Assembly (NCBI GenBank): GCA_038400315.1
Contig: CP151667.1
Span: 1,499,174-1,563,173, forward strand
Direction of reading: 5' to 3'
From: Isosphaeraceae bacterium EP7
GTDB lineage: Bacteria; Planctomycetota; Planctomycetia; Isosphaerales; Isosphaeraceae
Length of the DNA stretch: 64,000 nt
Part shown: one piece after another, positions 17,006-26,335 of the stretch
How the letters are laid out: each line of letters begins with the position of its first letter
Numbering within the stretch: the stretch's first letter is position 1
The notes under the pieces: generated by a model
Told to the model about the DNA's origin: nothing
Database searches by the model: none
The model's input: only the letters and a program-made list of their open reading frames with translations
Program-made: the position numbers and the translations under genes

Positions 17006-18163
17006 TCACGATTCCGAGGCCACTCGCACCCCTCGCCCCTCTCGGGGACCGCCGTTGGCCTGCCGTTCCTTCGCGTCGGCCATCCGCCGCTTCCAGATCT
17101 CCAGCGTCGCCTCGGTGACGGCCAGGATCGCCGGCCCCAGGATCATCCCGGATACTCCGAACACCGCCAGCCCGCCCAGGAAGGCGAGCAGCACCGGCAC
17201 GTTGTGCATCCGCATCCTCGCGCCGGCCAGCCGGGCGTAGAGGATGTTGTCGACGAAGGTTGCGGTCACCACCCCGACGAGAATCAGAGCGGTGGCACCG
17301 GGCCAGTTCCCGTTCATGATCAGGTAGGCCGTCGCGGGAACCCAGATCAGGCCTGCTCCCAGGACGGGCAGCAGGCTCAAAAGGAACATGATGATCGACC
17401 ACAACATTGGCGCGGGGAGCCCACTCGCCCAGAACGTCAGGCCGAACGCGGTCGAGTCGATGAGGCCCGTGATCACCGTGGCATAGAGCGTCGCATGGAC
17501 CGAATCGCTGGCGCGCTCGATGAGAAGGTTACTCTCGCCCTCCGAGAGCGGCAGCAGGTCCCGCAGGCCATCGAGGAAGGTGTCGCGGTCCCGGAAAAGA
17601 TAATAGAGGATGAACATCGCCAGCATGAACTGGATGGCGGCAACCGCCGACCCACGCGCGAGGTTCGAGGCATTCTCGGCGTTCGACGCAACGAATTTGC
17701 GTGCCGTGTCTTCGACATCGAGCCCGACCCGTTCTGCCCAACCGACCACCTTGCCCAGGACCGGGATCGAGGCGATCTTCCCGCGGATCTGGCCCTCGCC
17801 CGCCGAGCCGTCCTGCATCCGCCTGGCGGCGACGGCCGTCTCGCTACCGATCTGATAGGTCGCGAACAGGCCGGTGGACAGGATCACGGTCGCGACGACC
17901 ATGGTGCTGAACGCGGCGGCAAGTCCACGTCGAGTGACGAGGAGGGTGATCCATCGGTGGAGTGGCCAGGCGAGGATTGCCAGCGCAACGGCCCATGTGA
18001 TGGCGGGCAGAAACGGGAGGGCGAGTGAGAACGTAAGGCCGATCAGCACCGTGGTCAGGGCGATCAGCGAGAACAATCGCACCCGTTCGACTGTCGAGGC
18101 CTGCCCGGCCTGGGCCATCATCGGCCGGGGCTCCAGGGCGGTGGGTTCTACGTTCCGCATCAT
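17006..18163 (-). CDS. AI-2E family transporter / PerM-like permease
   Basis: A 385-residue polytopic membrane protein. After a short Pro-rich N-terminus come the usual eight hydrophobic segments: ALTTVLIGLTFSLALPFLP, ITWAVALAILAWPLHRW, a long soluble loop (about residues 105-175), AIQFMLAMFILYYLFRDRD, ATVITGLIDSTAFGLTFW, IIMFLLSLLPVLGAGLIW and the final VLLAFLGGLAVFGVSGMILGP motif. This is the AI-2E transporter (PF01594) pattern; members export AI-2 or exchange ions, and the substrate cannot be told here. ATG 18163 has GGAAGAGG upstream and is followed by a second Met. It is convergent with the molybdenum hydroxylase operon. Confidence 0.88.
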   Translation of the reverse strand: MMRNVEPTALEPRPMMAQAGQASTVERVRLFSLIALTTVLIGLTFSLALPFLPAITWAVALAILAWPLHRWITLLVTRRGLAAAFSTMVVATVILSTGLFATYQIGSETAVAARRMQDGSAGEGQIRGKIASIPVLGKVVGWAERVGLDVEDTARKFVASNAENASNLARGSAVAAIQFMLAMFILYYLFRDRDTFLDGLRDLLPLSEGESNLLIERASDSVHATLYATVITGLIDSTAFGLTFWASGLPAPMLWSIIMFLLSLLPVLGAGLIWVPATAYLIMNGNWPGATALILVGVVTATFVDNILYARLAGARMRMHNVPVLLAFLGGLAVFGVSGMILGPAILAVTEATLEIWKRRMADAKERQANGGPREGRGVRVASES

Positions 18164-18645
18164 GAAGTCGCCTCTTCCACCGGAAGGATCCGGCTCGAAT
18201 CGATCTCGAGGTGATCGGCCTCGTTGCAATAATCCGCAGACCCGGCTTGCATTCAATGTGCCGTGAATGAGTTAGGCGTCGCTTACCTATCCGTCAGCGT
18301 TTTCGGCGCGGAGCCTCGAGAAATCGCCCATCATCTTGCGTGGGGCGCGATTGGGAGTCCGGCCGGCCTGCCTTTCGCAGCGAGGTTCCTAGGACCTGTC
18401 CGGACGTCAACGAAGTCGGACACCGATGCCTCCGTCCGTAGCCACCGTCCTTGGCCGCGCATTCGACGGCCTCACCCCGGCGGACGAAGGCCGACCCTTC
18501 AGTGAGGCACCCCTTGCCCCTGACCACCCGTCCGCGGGCGTGCACGACTTCGCCGGCGAGGTACCCTTGTTGTCCCGACTGATCCGTCAGGGTCTTTGCC
18601 GTCAAGGCCGCCGGGGTTGCAGAGCCTTGTCCCTCTGACAGTCCT
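18164..18645. other. 482-base gap with an unplaced 103-codon frame
   Basis: Between the permease start and the end of the next minus-strand gene. A minus-strand TTG-started frame (18294-18605) encodes a Gly/Arg-rich sequence beginning TAKTLTDQSGQQGYLAGEV and containing RGKGCLTEGSAFVRRGEA. The reading frame stays open upstream to the neighbouring stop region. The base composition and amino-acid content are unlike the flanking genes. It may be the remnant of a mobile element or a non-coding segment; I cannot decide from sequence alone. Confidence 0.3.
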
Positions 18646-20148
18646 CTAAGGGCGACGGATTGCCTCGACGAGGCTCCGGGTCGTCATCTCGACGGCAAAC
18701 GGGTGGGCAGGGACGGCGTGCTGGGCGTCGGCGAGCTGCCAGCCGAGGGTCAGGGCGGCTCTTGCCAGCTTGGGTTCGCCGGAGGCCGCCCAGAAGCCGG
18801 TCATCCATGAGACCATCCGGCGATAGGTGTCGAGCCGGCCCATCAGTCGGTGTTCGAAGTAGAAGCGATAGGCGCCCGAGTCGAGGGCGGGGTTGGGTTC
18901 TCGTGTCGGATCGCGGGTGGCGATCTCCTCGGCGATCTCCGACGTCAGCGGCGAGCGGTCGACCCAGTCGGGGCAGGCGTCGAGGACCAGGCGCGTGATG
19001 GCCGGCATCTCCTCGAAGGGGACGGCCTCGGGGTCGAGCCCTTCGAACATCGGCGCGATGCCGCTGGTGGCCCAGGCGGCCCGGATCCGGGCGTTGGAGA
19101 GGTCCGACCCGAGGGTCCGTTCCAGCCAATATTGGAGCGCCGGCGTGGTCTCGGGGCCGCAGTGCATCAGGCAATCGCCGAGCATCGAAAGGACGATCCC
19201 CTCCGGGGCCTCGACCGCGTCGATCTCGGTGCTCTGCTTGAACTCGTCGAAGCGCGTGCCCGAGCGATCGTCTTCCAGCCCGACGACCTCGGCAACGCCG
19301 TGCGCAGCGTCGCAGTGAAACGCGACCGTCACCCGCCTCGTCCCTTCGAGGGTCGTCAGCACGATCAGGCCCCGACCCTGGCCGTCCATCCCCGTCACCA
19401 GGCACCGCTCGGGCCTGCGGACCGCCGGGATCGTCTCCTCGACCGAGGATCCGGGGTGCCGATGCGAGTGGGCCAGAACGCGGACAGCCTTGTCTGGGTG
19501 GTGATGGGCGATGTTCGTCCAGGCGCGTGCCACGTCGGGGCTCGACTCATCGAAGGCAGCCAATGCGTCCATCGCGGCGTCGCGTGTCTCGGGCTCGTGG
19601 CTGAAGGTCAAGAGCCGCAAGAACTCAATCAGGCCGGGGCCGGCGGGCCTGGCGGCGAGCCCCTTCAAGATCTCCGCACGCATCGCCGGCTCGACGGCTC
19701 CCAGGCCGTGCAGGGCAACCCAGAGCTCTCCAGGTTCATCCTCGAGCTGGCTGGCGAGGAGCTCGATCGAGCCGCCGTCCTCATCGACCACCTCGGCCAA
19801 TTCGTCCCAGAGTTCGCCGAGCGCCGGGAACTCTTCGAGAATACCCGCCCCTTCGATCACGGCGAGGGCCTCCCAGATCGCCTCGGGCGGCAGAGCGGGG
19901 TTCTCTTCGAGGGCGTGGGCCAGCGCCCGATAGACGTCTTGAGAATCGACATACTCGACGAGCTGGAGCAGCGCGATGATGTCGGTCGCGACCAGGCTCT
20001 GGATCCGTGGCCCGAGCCATGCGGCCAGGTCCTCGCGCGGGTGCTCGCGGATGACGCGTTCGAGGTCAAGGGGGGGCGCATCGGCCGGTCGGGCCATTCC
20101 AGGAGCCGGCGACGGCTCGTCGGAGGTGCGCAGCAAGTCCTTGCTCAT
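18646..20148 (-). CDS. hypothetical protein with HEAT-like helical half
   Basis: A 500-residue soluble protein that I cannot place in a family. The first half is rich in Leu/Ala helices of 30-40 residues (DIIALLQLVEYVDSQDVYRAL, WEALAVIEGAGILEEFPAL, LIEFLRLLTFSHEPETRDAAMDAL), as in HEAT or armadillo-like repeats. The second half starts with a beta-rich segment (RCLVTGMDGQGRGLIVLTTL, RRVTVAFHCDAAHGVAEVVGL) and returns to helices. No catalytic motif or membrane segment is seen. ATG 20148 is the most likely start, since the 30 residues before it are Ser/Arg-rich and non-conserved in character. It lies behind the UvrD-like gene on the same strand, with 109 bases between. Confidence 0.6.
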   Translation of the reverse strand: MSKDLLRTSDEPSPAPGMARPADAPPLDLERVIREHPREDLAAWLGPRIQSLVATDIIALLQLVEYVDSQDVYRALAHALEENPALPPEAIWEALAVIEGAGILEEFPALGELWDELAEVVDEDGGSIELLASQLEDEPGELWVALHGLGAVEPAMRAEILKGLAARPAGPGLIEFLRLLTFSHEPETRDAAMDALAAFDESSPDVARAWTNIAHHHPDKAVRVLAHSHRHPGSSVEETIPAVRRPERCLVTGMDGQGRGLIVLTTLEGTRRVTVAFHCDAAHGVAEVVGLEDDRSGTRFDEFKQSTEIDAVEAPEGIVLSMLGDCLMHCGPETTPALQYWLERTLGSDLSNARIRAAWATSGIAPMFEGLDPEAVPFEEMPAITRLVLDACPDWVDRSPLTSEIAEEIATRDPTREPNPALDSGAYRFYFEHRLMGRLDTYRRMVSWMTGFWAASGEPKLARAALTLGWQLADAQHAVPAHPFAVEMTTRSLVEAIRRP

Positions 20149-20257
20149 GGCGGTCCCGAGGTCCCTTGAGGAATCCAACGCCCGCGAGGTCAGTCCCTCG
20201 CCTCCCGAGTCAAAGGATGCACCCGATCGCCGGCCCATTCAAGGTGAACCCGACCGA

Positions 20258-22309
20258 TCAGTGCTCGGGCGCATCGTCCTCGGGGACTTCCGGGGGTGGG
20301 GTGGCCCAGGCCAGCTCGTGGGCGGTCTCGATGACCGCCTGCTCCAGCAGCTCGTCGGGCACTTCCTTCAGGAACCGGCTCGGGGTCGTCACCATGTACG
20401 CGCCACGGCCGCCGCGCTGGATGATGGCGGGATAGGTTAAATAAAGCTCGTCCATGGCCCGGGTCACGGCGACGTAGAAGATGCGCCGCTCCTCATCCTC
20501 GCCGCCGGGCTCGTTCAGACCACGGTAGTTGGGGAAGCTCTCCTCGATCAATCTGGGGATGAACACGCGCGACCATTCCAGGCCTTTCGCCTGGTGGATC
20601 GTGCTGAGGACCAGCATCTCGGTCGGCTGCTGGCTGTCGAGGGTGTCCATGCCGTAGACGTCGCCGGCGAGCAGGAGATCGGCGATGAGCTGTTCGAGGC
20701 TCTGATAGCGGGCCGCCAGCACGGCCATCTGCTCGATGTCCGCGAGCCGGTTCTCGGGCCGCTCGTACTTCACCTTGACCGTCGCAGGGTAGCCTCCCTG
20801 AAGGATGGCCCCGATGGCTGCGGCGGGTTCGGCCTCGGGGTTGGTCCCCTGGATCTTCCGGACGTCGGCGATGAAGCCGGCGAGGAACCCCTTCGACTTG
20901 GCGGGGACGATCGCCATCGCCTCGCCGGTGGCGATCGCCGCCATCGGGTCCTTGGTCGCCGCGATCTGCGTCCAGAGGGCCGCCGCCTTGGCTGGGCCGA
21001 TCCCCGGGATCAAGAGCAGAAGCCGGCGCCAGGCGGGCTCGTCGAGCGGATTGACCACGATCCGCAGGAAGGCCAGGACATCCTTGATGTGGGCCTGCTC
21101 GAAAAAGCGCTGGCCGCTCCGCACCGAGTAGGGAACCCCGCGCGTGACCAGTTCCCCTTGCAGCAGGATGCTGTCGTGATGGTTGCGGTACAAGACCGCC
21201 ATCTTGCCCAGCCCGACCCCTTCGTCGCGGAGGTCGAGAATCTGCTGGCAGAGGAACTCAGACTCCTCGTAAGAGTCCGACGCCGGCACGACCAGCGGCC
21301 TGACTCCGCCGGGCTCGCGGGCCGAGACGAGCGTCTTGGGGAAGCCTTCCTGGTTGTGCGCGATCGACGCGTTTGTGAAGGCGACGATCTCCGGGGTCGA
21401 CCGGTAGTTCACCTCCAGGCGGTAGACACGCGTCCCAGGGTTGCGGTCGGGGAAGTGGAGGATATTGTCATAGTTGGCGCCACGAAACTTGTAGATCGAC
21501 TGGGCATCGTCGCCGACCGCCGTCAGGTTCCCCGCGCCTGCTCGGGCGATCGACTCGACCAGCTCGATCTGGATGGAGTTGGTGTCCTGCATCTCGTCGA
21601 CCAGGAGGTGCTGGAACATCCGCCCTTGCGCGGCCTTCTGCTCGGGGAATTCGGCGATCAGGCGGCCCCACTGGAGCAGCAGGTCGTCGTAGTCCATGCT
21701 GTTGCTGGCGAGCTTGCGCGCGGCGTAGGCGACACGCACCGCCTCGATCGGCTCTGTCCACTCGGCCAGGTCGGGGGCACGGACGGCGATGACCTCGGCC
21801 AGCGGGCGGCGGACGTTGGCGGCGAAGCTCATCAGGTGGAGCACCGTCGCGGGCTTGGGCGCCATCTTGCCGGCCGAGCTGATCCCGGCGTCTTCCATCG
21901 CCAGCCGGACCAGGTCGGCCTGGTCCTCGCCGTCCAGGATGGTGAAGTTGGGCCCGTAGCCCAGTGTCGCCGCCGATCGACGCAAAATCCGATTGCCGAT
22001 ATGATGGAACGTGCCCGCCCAGACTTTGGCGGCCGACGGCCCGACGAGCGACTCCAGCCGGCTCATCATCTCGCGGGCCGCGCGCCGGGTAAATGTCACC
22101 AGCAAAATCTGCTCGGCGGGAACTCCCTTGGCGATCAGATAGGCCACCCGGTAGGTGATCACGCGGGTCTTGCCCGACCCAGGCCCGGCCAGAATCAGGT
22201 TGAAACCGTCGGGGGCCGTCGCGGCGTCGCGTTGCGCCGGGTTCAGGTCATTGGCCAGGAGCGCCGCCAGGCGGTCGTCGACGGTCTTTCGCAGCCTGAT
22301 CTTGCGCAT
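20258..22309 (-). CDS. UvrD/Rep-family superfamily 1 DNA helicase
   Basis: A 683-residue SF1A helicase with all motifs in order: Q motif LNPAQRDAAT, motif I AGPGSGKTRVITYR, Ia LLVTFTRRAAREM, II LLVDEMQDTNSIQ, III GDDAQSIYKFRGA, IV RLEVNYRST, V VLSTIHQAKGLEW and VI EERRIFYVAVTRAMDEL. It would unwind DNA 3' to 5' using ATP in repair or replication restart. Length is close to UvrD and PcrA (about 720). The C-terminus after motif VI is short and ends with an acidic PEDDAPEH tail, and the usual PcrA/UvrD C-terminal RNA polymerase-binding Tudor domain is not apparent. The start is ATG 22309; the frame upstream is not conserved in style. Confidence 0.93.
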   Translation of the reverse strand: MRKIRLRKTVDDRLAALLANDLNPAQRDAATAPDGFNLILAGPGSGKTRVITYRVAYLIAKGVPAEQILLVTFTRRAAREMMSRLESLVGPSAAKVWAGTFHHIGNRILRRSAATLGYGPNFTILDGEDQADLVRLAMEDAGISSAGKMAPKPATVLHLMSFAANVRRPLAEVIAVRAPDLAEWTEPIEAVRVAYAARKLASNSMDYDDLLLQWGRLIAEFPEQKAAQGRMFQHLLVDEMQDTNSIQIELVESIARAGAGNLTAVGDDAQSIYKFRGANYDNILHFPDRNPGTRVYRLEVNYRSTPEIVAFTNASIAHNQEGFPKTLVSAREPGGVRPLVVPASDSYEESEFLCQQILDLRDEGVGLGKMAVLYRNHHDSILLQGELVTRGVPYSVRSGQRFFEQAHIKDVLAFLRIVVNPLDEPAWRRLLLLIPGIGPAKAAALWTQIAATKDPMAAIATGEAMAIVPAKSKGFLAGFIADVRKIQGTNPEAEPAAAIGAILQGGYPATVKVKYERPENRLADIEQMAVLAARYQSLEQLIADLLLAGDVYGMDTLDSQQPTEMLVLSTIHQAKGLEWSRVFIPRLIEESFPNYRGLNEPGGEDEERRIFYVAVTRAMDELYLTYPAIIQRGGRGAYMVTTPSRFLKEVPDELLEQAVIETAHELAWATPPPEVPEDDAPEH

Positions 22310-22809
22310 GCTTCGACCTGCCTGGACGTTGGGGCCTGCCTCTGATGCCGTGGACCACCAGTATAGACGCGTCGCCCGGGGAGCACAGCCGTCGAATTCC
22401 TGCAAAACCTGGGACGCCGACGAATCCCTTTCGAACCTTCAGGGGGCCGCCGACGTAAGACCCCCGTCAAGCCCTCCGCCCCGGTCGAGTCGGTGGCCGG
22501 GCACGAGTGCCCTCATCGCACCTAGCTTACCAAGGCGTTTCTGGCGATTATCGGACACTGGACATCCCGGTCCGGATTGGCTAGATTCTCCCTGGCAGCA
22601 CGCCGGCTCATCCGTCGCGGAACATGCGGACGAACTCCGCGTGCCCTTCCGCCGGACACGGCGATCGTCACGTCTCGTCCGTAAACTCCCGTCTCCGGAT
22701 CGCCGTGACTTCCGCCGAGTCGTCCAATCCCCCGGGCCGACCTCCGAAGGACCTGGTGCGCGCACTTCGCGCTTCCTTTGTCAATGCCCGAAGGCCTACG
22801 AGCCCCGCC
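22310..22809. other. divergent intergenic region, helicase / rho
   Basis: A 500-base stretch between two divergent gene starts, so it must contain promoters for both. An open frame runs upstream of rho without conserved residues and I treat it as leader sequence. Long rho leaders are often used for autogenous attenuation in bacteria; I see no clear hairpin-plus-T element here and claim nothing specific. Confidence 0.4.
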
Positions 22810-23940
22810 ATGAGCACGGCCGAACTCCTTCATGCAGGCATCCTGGAAACCCACGCCAAGGGGTATGGGTACCTCCGCGATCCGTCGCGCCACTACAAGG
22901 CCGGCCCGCACGATGTCTACGTCCCCGCGCCGCTCATCGCCCGCTATGCGTTGCGGCAGGGGGCCGAGGTCGCCGGTACCGTCGAGTCGGTCCGCAAGCC
23001 GGGCGAGGCGCCCAGGCTCAGCGACGTGCTCAAGATCGAGAAGCAAGATCCGGGGGCCGGGGGCGGACGCCGCGGCTTCGACGACCTGACGGCCATCGAC
23101 CCCCACGAGAAGATTAACCTGGAAACCGGCCCCGAGCCCCTGGGCATGCGGGTGATCGACCTGCTCACCCCCATCGGCAAGGGGCAGCGAGGCCTGATCG
23201 TCGCCCCCCCGCGAACCGGCAAGACGATCCTGCTCCAGCAGATGGCCGCCGCCGTCGCGACCAATCATCCCGAGCTCCATCTGATGATGCTGCTCGTCGA
23301 CGAGCGGCCCGAGGAAGTCACCGAGATGCGCCGGGCGGTCCGGGGCGAGGTCATCGCCTCCTCGTCCGACCAGGACACCGAGGAGCACATCCGCCTGGCC
23401 CAGCTCGCCGTCGATCGCGGCAAGCGGATCGCCGAGGCGGGCGGCCAGGCGCTCATCCTGCTGGATAGCCTCACCCGCCTGGCCCGGGCGTACAATAAAG
23501 GGTCCAGCTCGGGCCGGACGATGACCGGCGGCATCGACATCAAGGCGCTCGACGTCCCCAAGCGGCTCTTCGGCGCCGCCAGGGCCTTCGAGGAGGGGGG
23601 ATCGCTGACCGTGATCGCCACCTGCCTGATCGACACCGGCAGCAAGATGGACGAGATCATCTTCCAGGAGTTCAAGGGGACAGGGAACATGGAGGTCGTC
23701 CTCGACCGCCGCCTGGCCGATCGACGAGTCTGGCCGGCCATCGACCTTCCCCAGTCGGGCACGCGCAAGGAAGAGAAGCTACTCGACGCCAAGACGTTCA
23801 CCTGCATGAACCTCCTGCGCCGGACCCTCGCCGACATGAAGCCGGTCGAGGCGATGGAGTCGCTCACCAAGCAGCTGGCCAAGTACCCCAGCAACGCCGC
23901 CTTCCTGGAAAAGATTGGCCAGTTCCAGAAAGACAAGTGA
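22810..23940 (+). CDS. rho: transcription termination factor Rho (short form)
   Basis: A 376-residue Rho. The cold-shock-like RNA-binding domain starts almost at residue 10 (GILETHAKGYGYLRDPSRHY, DVYVPAPLIARYALRQGAEV), and the ATPase core follows with GKGQRGLIVAPPRTGKTILL (Walker A), LMMLLVDERPEEVTEM, ALILLDSLTRLARAYN and GGIDIKALDVPKRLFGAAR. The hexameric helicase ends transcription of untranslated RNA. E. coli Rho has 419 residues; the missing part is the N-terminal helical SAP-like domain. ATG 22810 has only a weak AAGG upstream, so a longer N-terminus on the open upstream frame cannot be excluded. The next gene converges with a 15-base gap. Confidence 0.93.
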   Translation: MSTAELLHAGILETHAKGYGYLRDPSRHYKAGPHDVYVPAPLIARYALRQGAEVAGTVESVRKPGEAPRLSDVLKIEKQDPGAGGGRRGFDDLTAIDPHEKINLETGPEPLGMRVIDLLTPIGKGQRGLIVAPPRTGKTILLQQMAAAVATNHPELHLMMLLVDERPEEVTEMRRAVRGEVIASSSDQDTEEHIRLAQLAVDRGKRIAEAGGQALILLDSLTRLARAYNKGSSSGRTMTGGIDIKALDVPKRLFGAARAFEEGGSLTVIATCLIDTGSKMDEIIFQEFKGTGNMEVVLDRRLADRRVWPAIDLPQSGTRKEEKLLDAKTFTCMNLLRRTLADMKPVEAMESLTKQLAKYPSNAAFLEKIGQFQKDK

Positions 23941-23955
23941 GCGTCCGGTCGGGGC

Positions 23956-24573
23956 TCACGGATTGACCTTGATCCGGATGTTGCGGAACTCGATCGGCCG
24001 TCCCTCCGATTGCCAGCCGATCGCCCCCTCCGCGGGCTTGGCCTTCGTCCCCGACGCGATCTCCAGGCCGTTCATTCGGACGGTGATCGACGCGTCCTGG
24101 CTGACGACCTCCAGGGTGTTCCACTCGCCCACGGGTCTGCTCGCCTTGCGCTGGGCCGTCGCATCCTTGCTGGCCGCCAGCTCGGCGTCCAGCGGAAACA
24201 GGTTGCCCGGGTCGGCGTAAAGGAGTTGCACCTGGATCGACCGGGGCCAGACCTTCGAGGGCGGCTGGAGGTGCAAGAGCACACCGCTGTTGCCGTCGAA
24301 GGCCGCGTCGGACGTCAGCCCTTCGGGACGGTCGTACCTCCAGTCGAACCTCAGGACGTAATTCTTGTAGGCCGCCTTGGTGGCGAAATAGCCGTCGGGC
24401 TCGCCGGTCAGGCGCACCGACCCCTCATGGACCAGGATCGAGCCCGGCCCAAGACCGACCAGGTCGAATTGCGCAGGATTGTTGCCGGCGACCATCGGCA
24501 CGAATCCATCCTGATCCCCGGCCGCCGCAAGGCACGCCAGGGCCATCGCAGCCCACACCAATCGACTCATCAT
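23956..24573 (-). CDS. secreted DUF1080 (3-keto-disaccharide hydrolase fold) protein
   Basis: A 205-residue protein with a short signal peptide (MMSRLVWAAMALACLAAAG) followed by one DUF1080 concanavalin-like beta-jellyroll domain: VRLTGEPDGYFATKAAYKNY, LRFDWRYDRPEG, GNSGVLLHLQPP, SIQVQLL, GEWNTLEVVSQDASITVRMNG and GAIGWQSEGRPIEFRNIRI. Some members of the family hydrolyse 3-keto-glycosides; others are likely carbohydrate-binding. It would act outside the cytoplasm. ATG 24573 has GAGGAC close upstream. A 6-bp stem (23937-23942 with 23954-23959) spans its stop and the stop of rho. Confidence 0.88.
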   Translation of the reverse strand: MMSRLVWAAMALACLAAAGDQDGFVPMVAGNNPAQFDLVGLGPGSILVHEGSVRLTGEPDGYFATKAAYKNYVLRFDWRYDRPEGLTSDAAFDGNSGVLLHLQPPSKVWPRSIQVQLLYADPGNLFPLDAELAASKDATAQRKASRPVGEWNTLEVVSQDASITVRMNGLEIASGTKAKPAEGAIGWQSEGRPIEFRNIRIKVNP

Positions 24574-24769
24574 GAGCGTCCTCAGTCCGGCGTTCGGGGC
24601 CCGTTGCGTGGCCATCGCGGCTCGGCTCCAGTGTACCCTGGGCCGCCGGCTCGGTCTTGTCCCGGTGCAGGGCGACGACTACCTTTGAAGATCGAACCGG
24701 ATCAATCCGGCGAGAAATTCCGGCGACCCGACGGCACTGGGGCTGCCTGGCGACTCGGGGGTGTCCATC

Positions 24770-26287
24770 ATGGCCGATTCCGATCCACCCAAACGTCCAC
24801 GACCGCAACCCGCGGCCGGCGGCGGCCCACTCCCCAGGCTCTGGAAGATCGAGCCCGAGACGGAGGCGGCCGCGCCCGAGAAGACCAAGAAATCGGCCAG
24901 GGACTCCGAGAAGAAGAAGGCCGCCAAGGCCAAGGCGAAGAAGGCCGAAGACGACGAGCAGGTGAGCGTCGACACCTACGACAAGCGTAGCCGCGACCGA
25001 CTCCTGGTCAGCTCGGCCCTCATCGGCCTCTGCATCGTCGGCCTCTTCACGCTTTATTTGAGGTTCCGTACGGTCGAGGAACGCTTCGACGACCTTCCGG
25101 ACGAAGCCGCTCCGATCCCCGTTCGGGTCGGGAAGGCCGCCGCGGTTGACCTGAAGGCCGAGGGCGAGGCCACGAACATGCTCGACCAGGCCCGCCAGGT
25201 GGCCGGGGTGGGCAAGCCCGAGATGGCCGCGTCAATGCTGGGCAAGATCGTCAAGGCATACCCGGGCACGACCGCCGCGCGGGCGGCCAGAGGCTCGCTC
25301 GACCAGGCGGCCAAGGGACTCCCACTCTTCGCCGAGAAGGGGGCCCTGATCGCCGAACGCGTCGAGCCTGACTCGGCGGAGAAGTCCCCGGCCGTCGTCG
25401 AGCCCCCGACCCCTCCCGAGCCGCCCAAGGTCGTCGTGCATCCGCTTCCGCCAGGCTTCCGGGCTGTCGAGGGGGCACCGATCGACGCTGAGGGATGGCC
25501 GGCGTCGATCCTCTGCGACCGCGACGGTTCGACGATGGTGTTCATCCCCCGCGGCGAGTTCGTGATGGGACGCGACGAGGGGCCGGCGCAGGAACAGCCG
25601 GCGCACCGGGTCCGCCTCTCCGCCTTCTATATCGACCGCCACGAGGTGACCAACCGCCAGTATCAGATCTATGCCGCACCCCACGACAAGCTCGCCTCTC
25701 CGTCTCGGTCCGCCCGCGCTGGAGAGTCCTCGGGCGATCCGGCGGCCGACCTGCCGGTCGTCGCGATCACGGCAAGGCAGGCGCACGACTTCGCAGCCTG
25801 GGCCGGCAAGATGCTGCCGACGGAGGCCCAGTGGGAGAAGGCCGCTCGCACGGCCGACGGCCGGATCCATCCCTGGGGCCCCGGTGCCGGCCCCTGGGAC
25901 AAGCCCAAGGAGACCCGGGACGTCGCGCCCGTCATGACCGAACCCGGCGACCAGTCGCCCTTCGGCGTCTTCGACCTGGCCGGCAATGCCTGGGAGTGGA
26001 CGGCGGACTACTACGACCCGAGGGCTTACAAGGCACTCCCCGCGGGCCCGGTCGTCGATCCCACGGGCGCGCCGTTCAGCCGCGCAAGGCCTCCGCAGAT
26101 GACCGTCAGAGGGGGGTCGAAGCTCTGGGTCTCGAGCTGGCGTGAGGGGATGAAGGCCGACGCTCGCGCCCGATATCTTGGATTCCGCTGCGTCCTCCAG
26201 GTCGAGGGCGCCGCACGACCCGATCGATCCATCTCGCCCGAGACCCAGGGGCCCGCCGGTGCGCCGGTCGGGGTCGTCCCGTTCTGA
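24770..26287 (+). CDS. membrane-anchored SUMF1-fold (FGE-sulfatase domain) protein
   Basis: A 505-residue protein. Residues 35-65 are Lys/Ala/Glu-rich (AAKAKAKKAEDDEQ), a single membrane helix lies at about 79-97, a helical linker with a TPR-like piece at 128-190 and a Pro-rich stretch at 205-225, then the FGE-sulfatase/SUMF1 domain from about 250: MVFIPRGEFVMGRD, PAHRVRLSAFYIDRHEVTNRQY, LPTEAQWEKAAR, GVFDLAGNAWEWTADYY, VRGGS and YLGFRCVLQ. The Cys pair that formylglycine-generating enzymes use is absent (GGSKLWVSSWREGMKADAR), so it is not a sulfatase-activating enzyme; a binding or signalling role is more likely. ATG 24770 is preferred over GTG 24761. Confidence 0.85.
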   Translation: MADSDPPKRPRPQPAAGGGPLPRLWKIEPETEAAAPEKTKKSARDSEKKKAAKAKAKKAEDDEQVSVDTYDKRSRDRLLVSSALIGLCIVGLFTLYLRFRTVEERFDDLPDEAAPIPVRVGKAAAVDLKAEGEATNMLDQARQVAGVGKPEMAASMLGKIVKAYPGTTAARAARGSLDQAAKGLPLFAEKGALIAERVEPDSAEKSPAVVEPPTPPEPPKVVVHPLPPGFRAVEGAPIDAEGWPASILCDRDGSTMVFIPRGEFVMGRDEGPAQEQPAHRVRLSAFYIDRHEVTNRQYQIYAAPHDKLASPSRSARAGESSGDPAADLPVVAITARQAHDFAAWAGKMLPTEAQWEKAARTADGRIHPWGPGAGPWDKPKETRDVAPVMTEPGDQSPFGVFDLAGNAWEWTADYYDPRAYKALPAGPVVDPTGAPFSRARPPQMTVRGGSKLWVSSWREGMKADARARYLGFRCVLQVEGAARPDRSISPETQGPAGAPVGVVPF

Positions 26288-26335
26288 GAGCCTCATCGCC
26301 GCGCCATCCCCGAATCACGGCCCCGAGTTCGATCA

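Noticed and set aside
20594-22345. Plus-strand open frame opposite the helicase gene
   Set aside because: All seven SF1 helicase motifs are on the minus strand in correct order.
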